Shown here piece after piece: positions 42,827-50,058 of a stretch of 64,000 nt of DNA. The notes beneath the pieces are model-generated. The model was not told the origin of the DNA and did no database searches. It was given only the letters and a program-made list of their open reading frames with translations. Both the position numbers and the translations under genes were made by a program. Position 1 is the first letter of the stretch. Each line of letters begins with the position of its first letter. The stretch is from NCBI GenBank assembly GCA_030041515.1, contig JASHNS010000089.1, positions 37,104 through 101,103 on the forward strand. The letters run 5' to 3'. The DNA is from Acidobacteriaceae bacterium (lineage in GTDB: Bacteria > Acidobacteriota > Terriglobia > Terriglobales > Acidobacteriaceae).

Positions 42827-43987
42827 CTACTGGATGGGATTTCCCGTATCGCGTGCCGCGGAATTGACGGCGGCTGCCTTCTGCCCGGACCTGTTTCCGG
42901 TTTGCGGATAATAGCCTGCGCGCGTGCGGACGAAGAGCTTGCCGTGGTGCGGCGCGTCCGCCTCCACGTGAACGGTACGATAGCCGCCCAGGCTCATGGG
43001 AATCGTGGAGTGGTATCCGATGGTGTATTGGTTGCGGATATCGTGCGCCACCTCGGCGGCGACCGAATCCACGTCGGACAGCGACCGGGGAAAGAACGCC
43101 AGGCCGCCGGTTTCGTCGGAAAGAATCTCGAGAGCTTTTCTGGCGCGGCGCACTTCGCCGGCGGTATTGTCGTTGCCGAAAAGCAGCCCGATGGAATAGA
43201 CCACGGGTCCCTGCAAATCCTGAACCCGGTGGATGGTCTGCTCCAGATTGAGGCTGGAAGCATCGTCTTCGCCATCGGTGATGATCAGCAGCACCTGCTT
43301 GGGGTGCCGGGCTCCTTCGGCCAGATGGTTGGCGGCGGCAACGACGGCATCGTAGAGCGCGGTGCCTCCGGCCGACTGGATATGGGCGAGACCCTGGTTC
43401 AGTTTGGCAATGCTGGAGGTAAAGTCCTGGTCCAGGAAAGCCTCGTCTGAGAAGTTGACGACGAAGGCTTCATCGTCGCGGTTGGAAGCCCGCACCAGAT
43501 CCAGCGCGGCCGTAACCACAGCGGACCGCTTATCGCGCATGGACCCGGAGTTGTCGACGAGGATGCCCATCGAAACGGGCAGATCGGAGTGCTGGAAGGA
43601 AATGATGGTCTGCGGCGCGTTGTCCTCGAAGACGCGAAAATCGTTTTGGGTGAGGTCGTTGACCAGGTGACCGTGGTTGTCGACGACCGTACAGTTAAGG
43701 ACGACCTCGTCCACATTGCGTCGCAGCGTATATACGCCGTTGTTGCGCTGGACGGCCTCACCGGGGTTGGGGTGAGCGGGGCTGACCGGCAGATTATCGG
43801 CCGGATCGGGGGAGACGATGGGATCGCGATCCACGTCCAGGGGAGGCTGGGCTTCGGGAACCGTCGGCGAGGGATGAACCGCAGCTGTGGCCGGGGCTCC
43901 CGGCAAAGCCTGCGCATCAGCGCGCGGCATGCAGGCGTAACAGGCGAACAGGAAAAAGATAGCGAGCAGATTACTGCAACGGCGCAT
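42827..43987 (-). CDS. VWFA-related acidobacterial domain protein (second of tandem)
   Basis: A 386-residue exported protein: signal peptide (LLAIFFLFACYACMPRADA), a Pro-rich stretch, a short beta domain (VDEVVLNCTVVDNHGHLV), then a von Willebrand A domain with MIDAS motif DNSGSM (about residue 155), and a C-terminal tail (NQYTIGYHSTIPM, YYPQTG). These proteins are a phylum-specific expansion in Acidobacteria; their ligands are unknown. It overlaps the preceding VWA gene by 17 nt and is translated after it. Confidence 0.9.
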   Translation of the reverse strand: MRRCSNLLAIFFLFACYACMPRADAQALPGAPATAAVHPSPTVPEAQPPLDVDRDPIVSPDPADNLPVSPAHPNPGEAVQRNNGVYTLRRNVDEVVLNCTVVDNHGHLVNDLTQNDFRVFEDNAPQTIISFQHSDLPVSMGILVDNSGSMRDKRSAVVTAALDLVRASNRDDEAFVVNFSDEAFLDQDFTSSIAKLNQGLAHIQSAGGTALYDAVVAAANHLAEGARHPKQVLLIITDGEDDASSLNLEQTIHRVQDLQGPVVYSIGLLFGNDNTAGEVRRARKALEILSDETGGLAFFPRSLSDVDSVAAEVAHDIRNQYTIGYHSTIPMSLGGYRTVHVEADAPHHGKLFVRTRAGYYPQTGNRSGQKAAAVNSAARDTGNPIQ

Positions 43988-45008
43988 AGTATCCCGTGCG
44001 AGCGTGCACCGTCAGCGGAGGCAAGCCGGGCGGTGGCAGGAGCTTCACCCTCACTTTACGCCACTTGCCATCCATCTTCAGGTCGTTGGTGCTGTAGCCG
44101 AGGACGTACTCGTCGCGCAGTTCGGCACTGATGCGGGTGGCAATGTCGGCCATTTCGGAGATGTCGTCGACGCGAAACAGGCGGCCGCCGGAGTCGGTGG
44201 TGATGTTGTTCAGGAGCAGAGGCCCGTTCTGTTCCTCGACGGTGGCCGCTTCCGCGTCAAAGATGCCCAAAGCGTAGATTTGCACGTCGGATTCGCGAAC
44301 CGCGGAGCGCACCTCGCCTTCGGTATAGCGGCTGTTGTTGTCGCCGCCATCGGAAATGATGAGCAGGGCCTTCCGCGGCCACTTGGCCTGCTTCATCTTT
44401 TGGAGGCCCAGATAGATCGCGTCCAGCAGCGCGGTGCGGCGCTCCGGATGGAGATTGGCCAGGTTTGCCTCCACTTTATTCACGTCCGAAGTGAAGTCGG
44501 AGAGCAGAAACGGACGATCATTGAAGCCGATGACGAAGAACTCGTCTTCGGGGTTCGAGGTCTGCATGAATTGCAGGAGGGCGCCGCGGGCGCGCACCAC
44601 CTTATCGGCCATGCTTCCGCTCAGGTCAAGGATGATGCCGATGGAAACGGGCGCGTCGTCGCAGGAAAACGCGCGAATCGTCTGGGCGCGATTATCTTCA
44701 TAGATCTGGAAGTTCTGCTGCTCCAGCCCTGTGACGAGGCGATCCATCGGGTCAGTGACGGTGAGCGGGACGAGGACGAGGTTGGTGTCCACGCGGAACA
44801 TGATGCCACTGCGCAGGGAGGCACCAGGCGTAAGAGGGACCGTGGTCGTGGTCGCCTTGGTTGTGAGCGGCAAGGGTGTATTGATGTGCACCTGGTTGAG
44901 GGGATCGTCCTGAGCGCGGGCCCGGCCGGGCAGGAACACAGAAGAGATGAGGGGCATGAGCAGGAAGGCGAGCCACAGCGGACAACGCCTGCGGCCCTGG
45001 TGGTGCAT
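43971..45008 (-). CDS. VWFA-related acidobacterial domain protein (first of tandem)
   Basis: A 345-residue exported protein with signal peptide (PLWLAFLLMPLISSVFLPG), beta domain (VDTNLVLVPLTVTDPMDR) and a VWA domain with MIDAS motif DLSGSM. The end DEYVLGYSTNDLK...ARTGYY parallels that of the next gene, so the pair arose by tandem duplication. ATG 45008 is chosen because it begins the signal peptide. Probably forms a secreted or periplasmic binding pair. Confidence 0.9.
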   Translation of the reverse strand: MHHQGRRRCPLWLAFLLMPLISSVFLPGRARAQDDPLNQVHINTPLPLTTKATTTTVPLTPGASLRSGIMFRVDTNLVLVPLTVTDPMDRLVTGLEQQNFQIYEDNRAQTIRAFSCDDAPVSIGIILDLSGSMADKVVRARGALLQFMQTSNPEDEFFVIGFNDRPFLLSDFTSDVNKVEANLANLHPERRTALLDAIYLGLQKMKQAKWPRKALLIISDGGDNNSRYTEGEVRSAVRESDVQIYALGIFDAEAATVEEQNGPLLLNNITTDSGGRLFRVDDISEMADIATRISAELRDEYVLGYSTNDLKMDGKWRKVRVKLLPPPGLPPLTVHARTGYYAPLQ

Positions 45009-45240
45009 CCATCGCGCCTGATACTCAATTGACGCCGCGGCAACCTGGGGGGACCCTGAGGCGGAAACCATGGCCGGACCTCATCTTTGGAAGAATCCTG
45101 GCACGGAGCGGCGAGATATGCAACTGGCAATCCCAAACCTGGGAGCGGAGGGATGAAATTGCAGTCAGGCCAGCCCCCTTGTACGATGCGCGAAACCGCG
45201 AGCCCGCGCGGGGCTGGGATAAAATCGGGGAGACCGACTC

Positions 45241-46572
45241 ATGCCGCGTATCTATCCCTTCCGCGCACTGCGCTATAACCTGGCCCAGGTCGCAGCGCGG
45301 GACGTGGTGACCCAGCCCTGGGACAAGATCACACCGGCCCTGCAGGAGGCCTGCTACCAGCGCAGTCCCTATAACCTGGTGCGTGTCGTCCGGCGCCTTC
45401 CTGAGTTGTTCGACGAAGAGGGGGCCGTCTATGTCAACGCGGCGCGGGATTTCTCGGCCTGGCGCGCAGCGGGCATCCTGGAGCAGGAACGGGAACCGAG
45501 CATTTTCGCCTGGTCGCAGCGGTTTTCCCTGCCTGGGCAACCGGAGATTGTGCGGCAGCGACAGGGCTTTATCGCTCTGGGCGAACTTTGCGGTTACGGC
45601 CAGGGCGTCGTTTTTCGCCATGAACCACCGCTTCCGAATTCCATCACGGACAGGCTGAACCTGCTGCGGGCAGCGCGCGGGGAGTTCGACCCGATCCTGA
45701 TGCTGTATTCCGATCCGGCGCGAACTGCCGAGGAATTGCTCTTCGGAGCGGGAACCGGAACGCTGCCGGAGATCGAAATCACGGACGAGTATGGCGTGGT
45801 GCACCGGATGTGGAAGATCAGCGATCCGGCGAAGATCAACCTTCTGAGGACGCTGATGGAGGACAAGAAGCTCATTGTGGCGGAGGGCCAGCCCGCGTAT
45901 CAGGCGGCTCTCACGTATGCGAACGAGCGCACGGGGGGGGAACTGCCGGCATCCTGCGAGCGGAGCAGCGCGGGGTTGCCGCAGCCGCCGTATCCGGAAG
46001 CTGCGGCAATGATGAGCTTCGTGAATATGGAGTCGGACGGATTGGTGATCCTGCCCATGCATCGCGCGGTTTGCGGACTCGATGGGTTCGCTCCAGCGCG
46101 GCTGCTCGAAGCCGCCAGTTCTTATTTTGATATCGAGGGGCTCCCGGCAGGAGACGCGGCGGCGGCGCTCGGGCGGCTGAGAGGCGCAGCGGGATCGGCG
46201 TTTGCTGCGGTGACTGTGCAGGGGTGGTATTTGCTGACCGCGAAGCCGGCAGCGGTGAATGCCGCACTGCAGTCGATTCCACCCCGACTCCGGCAGGTGG
46301 ACGCGGTCCTGCTCCAGAGCCTGGTGCTGGAGAAGTCGCTGGGTATTTCTCCGGAAGCAATCCAGCAGGGAATACACCTGCGGTACCTGCGGGATGCCGG
46401 GGAAGCCACGAATCAGGTGGCGCGCGGCGAAGCGGATGTCGCATTCCTGATGAACCCGGCGAGTCTCGATCAAGTGCGTGAAGTTGCTTTCGCCGGCGAC
46501 GTCATGCCGCAGAACTCGACCGACTTCTACCCCTCACTGCCAGGCGGCCTGGTCGTTTATGCGCTGGATTGA
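45241..46572 (+). CDS. DUF1015 family protein
   Basis: A 443-residue cytosolic protein whose beginning (RIYPFRALRYNLAQV) and end (DVMPQNSTDFYPSLPGGLVVYALD) match the DUF1015 family (SerC-like uncharacterised proteins). The highly conserved DGHHRY motif of the family is here EGQPAY (VAEGQPAYQAALTYANERTG), so the central His pair is lost. It starts a plus-strand cluster with amidase, GerMN and glutamate racemase. Function unknown; the degenerate motif suggests a changed or lost activity. Confidence 0.85.
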   Translation: MPRIYPFRALRYNLAQVAARDVVTQPWDKITPALQEACYQRSPYNLVRVVRRLPELFDEEGAVYVNAARDFSAWRAAGILEQEREPSIFAWSQRFSLPGQPEIVRQRQGFIALGELCGYGQGVVFRHEPPLPNSITDRLNLLRAARGEFDPILMLYSDPARTAEELLFGAGTGTLPEIEITDEYGVVHRMWKISDPAKINLLRTLMEDKKLIVAEGQPAYQAALTYANERTGGELPASCERSSAGLPQPPYPEAAAMMSFVNMESDGLVILPMHRAVCGLDGFAPARLLEAASSYFDIEGLPAGDAAAALGRLRGAAGSAFAAVTVQGWYLLTAKPAAVNAALQSIPPRLRQVDAVLLQSLVLEKSLGISPEAIQQGIHLRYLRDAGEATNQVARGEADVAFLMNPASLDQVREVAFAGDVMPQNSTDFYPSLPGGLVVYALD

Positions 46573-47290
46573 GGTGATGCTGGCCCTTGCGCTGGCGGGT
46601 CTGGCCTGCGCGCCGGGGCAGATCGTGCGGCCGGGGCCGCCCCAGGCTGCCGGGGCTACGGGAGCGACTCCGTCGAGCGGCCTAATTCCCCGGGTCCACC
46701 ACTTTGTGGTCGTGCTGGACGCGGCTCATGGCGGAAACGACGACGGGGCGCGTTTCGGAAAGAATATTCTCGAGAAGAATCTGACGCTGAACTTTGCAGA
46801 GCGACTCCAGGGTCTGCTGCGCCAGCAGGGAATTGCCGTGACGATGACGCGCACCGCCGATATCAATCTGCCGGCGCTGAACCGGGCTGAGATCGCCAAC
46901 CACGCGCAGGCAGCGGCTTGCCTTGTGATTCACGCAACGGCCACCGGAAGCGGCGTGCATCTGTTCACTTCATCGATCAGCCCGGTCAACGAGAACGGAC
47001 TCGTGCCCTGGGAGACGGCACAGGCAGCGTACGTTACTGACAGCCTGAAGCTGCAGGCGGAACTCGATGCGTCGCTGGTGCATGCAGCCATCCCCGTGAC
47101 GATGGGCCGCGCCTCCGTGGTTCCCATGGATAACTTTGCGTGTCCGACAGTGGCCGTCGAGCTGGCTCCGCTTGCGCCTGGAAACACGACCCAGGGCCGG
47201 GCGATCACGGACGAGCGGTACCAGAACACCGTTGCAGGCGCGCTGGCCGCGGCCATCGGTTCGTGGCGCACAGATCGGAAAGAACCCTGA
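46559..47290 (+). CDS. N-acetylmuramoyl-L-alanine amidase (Amidase_3)
   Basis: A 243-residue zinc amidase that removes the peptide from peptidoglycan. Signal/anchor helix (VMLALALAGLACAPG), then zinc ligands in DAAHGGNDDGA, EKNLTLNFAERL and IHATATG, and the catalytic Glu in VAVELAPL. It overlaps the DUF1015 gene by 14 nt; the upstream in-frame extension does not look like protein. Exported to the periplasm. The substitution of the usual SIHAN by VIHAT is mild. Confidence 0.82.
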   Translation: MRWIEVMLALALAGLACAPGQIVRPGPPQAAGATGATPSSGLIPRVHHFVVVLDAAHGGNDDGARFGKNILEKNLTLNFAERLQGLLRQQGIAVTMTRTADINLPALNRAEIANHAQAAACLVIHATATGSGVHLFTSSISPVNENGLVPWETAQAAYVTDSLKLQAELDASLVHAAIPVTMGRASVVPMDNFACPTVAVELAPLAPGNTTQGRAITDERYQNTVAGALAAAIGSWRTDRKEP

Positions 47291-47308
47291 GAGGGGGGTG
47301 AGCAGGCG

Positions 47309-47950
47309 ATGATCTCGCGGGCGCATCAAGTTCTGTTTGGGGTGCTGTTGCTGGCGTGCGTCGCGATGGCGGCTGTGCTGATCCGTCTGCGAAACCGCGC
47401 GCAGGATCGACTGCAGGAGCAGGCGGCGGGCGCTCCCGCCATGCAGGCCGCGGCGGAAGCGCCGCCGACGCAGATCACGCTGTACGTGCCGAATGATCTG
47501 GACGATTCACTGGTTGCGATGCGCGAGAGCCTGGCGCTGCCCGAGAACTCGAGCGCGGAGGCTGAGGAGCTGCTCTCGAATCTGGTTGCTGCGTTTCGGG
47601 CGCCGGGATCCACGCACCCGATCGACGTGGCCAACGGGGTCAACCAGGTTTATCTGATGGCGGTGCCGAACGGGGCGGGCGCACCCGGCAACCCGGGCCA
47701 ATTGGCGGTTGTGGATCTGAGCGCCGCACTGGCTGCGGAGCAGCCCTCCGGCATCGAGCCGGAAACGCTGACGCTGCTCTCGATGATGGCGACGTTGCAT
47801 GCGAATATCCCGTCCATCACGGAAGTGCATTTTCTCGTGGATGGCCAGCCACGCGAAACGCTGGCCGGGCACGCGGACCTGACTCGCACCTATCTGGCAT
47901 CAGAAGCCAATCCGATGCCGAATCCGCAGACGGCTGAGAGCACACCGTGA
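47309..47950 (+). CDS. GerMN-domain membrane-anchored protein
   Basis: A 213-residue protein with an N-terminal anchor (HQVLFGVLLLACVAMAAVLI) and an extracytoplasmic GerMN domain (about 55-195; ITLYVPNDLDDSL, ELLSNLVAAF, VYLMAVPN, LTLLSMMATL). GerMN domains are found with amidases and germination or sporulation proteins and may bind peptidoglycan. GAGGGGGG is the ribosome site. It overlaps murI (GTGA). Confidence 0.85.
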   Translation: MISRAHQVLFGVLLLACVAMAAVLIRLRNRAQDRLQEQAAGAPAMQAAAEAPPTQITLYVPNDLDDSLVAMRESLALPENSSAEAEELLSNLVAAFRAPGSTHPIDVANGVNQVYLMAVPNGAGAPGNPGQLAVVDLSAALAAEQPSGIEPETLTLLSMMATLHANIPSITEVHFLVDGQPRETLAGHADLTRTYLASEANPMPNPQTAESTP

Positions 47951-48747
47951 AGATCGGTGTCTTCGATTCCGGATTTGGGGGCCTGACGGTTCTTCGCGCG
48001 CTGATGGACCGGATACCCGAGGCGGATTATCTTTACCTCGGCGACACGGCGCGGCTGCCCTACGGAGCGAAATCGCGGGCGACGGTAGCACGATATGCCG
48101 CATCCAGCGCAAAGTTCCTGGTCAGCGAGGGCGCGGAGTTCCTGGTGATCGCCTGCAACACGGCGAGCGCGCTGGCCCTCGATGAGATTCGGGACGCCAT
48201 CCCGGTTCCTGTCCTCGGCGTCGTGGAGACCGGCGCCAACGCCGCCGATGTGAATTCCACCACCCGCGACGTCCTGGTGATGGCGACGGCTGCGACGGTG
48301 GAGAGCCATGCCTACGCGATTGCCTGTGCCGGGCGCAACCTGCGCGCGATTGAGAAGGCCTGCCCGTTGCTCGTTCCGCTGGTGGAGGAGGGATGGATCG
48401 ACCATCCCGTGACCGCCGAAGTGCTGCGGATCTATCTTGCAGAACTGATGGAGCAGGCCCGCGAAGCCGCTTTGACTCCGGATACTCTGGTGCTCGGGTG
48501 CACCCATTACCCACTGCTGCGGGAGCAGATCGAGCGTGCGGTTCCGCAGACCCTTCAAGTGATCGACTCCGCGGCCGTAACGGCCGCCCAGGTGGATCGC
48601 CGTCTTGCTGGCGCGCACAACCGCGCCGCAGCCGCGGGGCCGACGCGTTTCTTTGCGACGGACTCAGTGGCGAAGTTTCGCACACTGGGGAGCCGCTTTC
48701 TTGGCCGCCCAATCGAAGCGGTCGACCTTGTGGACCTGGGAAGCTGA
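47947..48747 (+). CDS. murI: Glutamate racemase
   Basis: Makes D-glutamate for peptidoglycan. A 266-residue protein starting MKIGVFDSGFGGLTVL; the two catalytic cysteines are in IACNTASA and GCTHYP. GTG 47947 overlaps the stop of the GerMN gene. The operon (DUF1015, amidase, GerMN, murI) is therefore a peptidoglycan-related unit. Confidence 0.96.
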   Translation: MKIGVFDSGFGGLTVLRALMDRIPEADYLYLGDTARLPYGAKSRATVARYAASSAKFLVSEGAEFLVIACNTASALALDEIRDAIPVPVLGVVETGANAADVNSTTRDVLVMATAATVESHAYAIACAGRNLRAIEKACPLLVPLVEEGWIDHPVTAEVLRIYLAELMEQAREAALTPDTLVLGCTHYPLLREQIERAVPQTLQVIDSAAVTAAQVDRRLAGAHNRAAAAGPTRFFATDSVAKFRTLGSRFLGRPIEAVDLVDLGS

Positions 48748-48977
48748 GCGCTCGGAGGCGCAGCGCCGCCGGACATCGATATCTTCGTGACGTGTTGCGG
48801 CAGTTTCGCGCCGTGGCAGCGGGATGAAAAGGGCGGGCATCAGAACCAGCAGGCCCTGAGGGGCCCAAGCAGGAGAGTGCGCAACATTTGCCGCGTGGAC
48901 GTGCATTTGCGCGGGCATGGACTTCCCGGTACCATACAGAGTCCGGAGAACCCAAACTTTTTAAAGGAGATAAACCC

Positions 48978-49373
48978 ATGTCGGAAGAGAAGCAGTCGAG
49001 CGGATTCAGCTGGTTTCTCGCGGGCCTTGGCCTGGGAGCGCTGATTGGCGTCCTCTATGCGCCGAGGGCGGGCCGGGAAACCCGGGAAACGTTGATCAGC
49101 GGAGCTCGCGAAGGCACCGAGTATCTGAAACAGCGTGGGCGCGAGGCCGCGGATCAAGTGGGCGATCTGGTGGATCGGGGCCGGACGCAGGCCACCGAGT
49201 ATGTCGATCGCGGCAAGGAATATCTGGAACGCGGGCGCGCGCAGTGGGATGAGTTCGTGAGCCAGGGACGCCAGTTCGTGACCGAGCAGAAGGGCAAAGT
49301 TTCCGCAGCCGTGGACGCGGGCAAGCAGGCGTATCAGAACAGCGCCGAGGAAAATAAGGCCGAGTCGGCATAA
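48978..49373 (+). CDS. YtxH-domain protein
   Basis: A 131-residue protein. One glycine-rich N-terminal helix (FSWFLAGLGLGALIGVLYAP) with the RAGRETRE motif is followed by a long amphipathic helix with repeats of the type RGxxxxxEYxxRGKE, the pattern of YtxH general-stress proteins. AAAGGAG precedes ATG 48978. A DUF948-like gene follows, as in Firmicutes stress operons. Confidence 0.88.
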   Translation: MSEEKQSSGFSWFLAGLGLGALIGVLYAPRAGRETRETLISGAREGTEYLKQRGREAADQVGDLVDRGRTQATEYVDRGKEYLERGRAQWDEFVSQGRQFVTEQKGKVSAAVDAGKQAYQNSAEENKAESA

Positions 49374-49432
49374 TTTGAGGCCCGGAGAATTGGCGCAGCG
49401 GCAGCGCAGGCGAGCCACTGGAGGGGGCGGGC

Positions 49433-49936
49433 ATGCAGGTATCCTGGGTCTACATTTTGTTTACCGCGCTGGTCGCGGTGGCTGTGCTTATTCAGGCAGG
49501 CGTGCTGCTGGGCATGTTCATCGCGATGAAGGCGTCGCTGAAGCGCATGGAAAGCCTGGCAACGATGGCGGAAGAGCATGCGTTTCCGGCGCTCATTGCT
49601 GCGAAAACTCTGCTGGATGCTGTTTCGCCCAAGCTGAAGGTGGCTGCCGACAACGTGGCTGCGGCCAGCGAAACCCTGCGCACGCAGACGCAGCACATCA
49701 ATGAGACTCTGGACGGCGTTCTGAAGAAAACCGAAGCGCAGGCGGAGCGCGTGGATGAAATGATTACCGGGACGCTCAATACAGTGGCGGACGCAACGGC
49801 GGCCGTACAGCGCGCGGTGAACGCTCCAGTGCGCCAGGTGAACGCCCTGCTCAACGGACTGCGCGCGGGATTCGACGTGCTGCGCAGCCGGGATCGCGAG
49901 GCCCACGCCGCGGCCGACGGCGATCATTTCGTATAG
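49433..49936 (+). CDS. DUF948-like membrane-anchored coiled-coil protein
   Basis: A 167-residue protein with one N-terminal membrane helix (VYILFTALVAVAVLIQAGVLL) and an extended coiled-coil (AADNVAAASETLRTQTQHIN...). Proteins of the DUF948 family are usually coded next to YtxH, as here. The role is unknown; it may be a membrane-associated stress protein. Confidence 0.75.
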   Translation: MQVSWVYILFTALVAVAVLIQAGVLLGMFIAMKASLKRMESLATMAEEHAFPALIAAKTLLDAVSPKLKVAADNVAAASETLRTQTQHINETLDGVLKKTEAQAERVDEMITGTLNTVADATAAVQRAVNAPVRQVNALLNGLRAGFDVLRSRDREAHAAADGDHFV

Positions 49937-50058
49937 CAGGGGTTGAGCCGAGGGAACGAATATCCTTGCTGCGGCGAGGATTTTCTGTTTGCGCGGCGCT
50001 GTTGGGGCAGTCCAACGGCGTTGCTCTCAGGCGCATCGTATCCGCCGTGCAGCAAACA

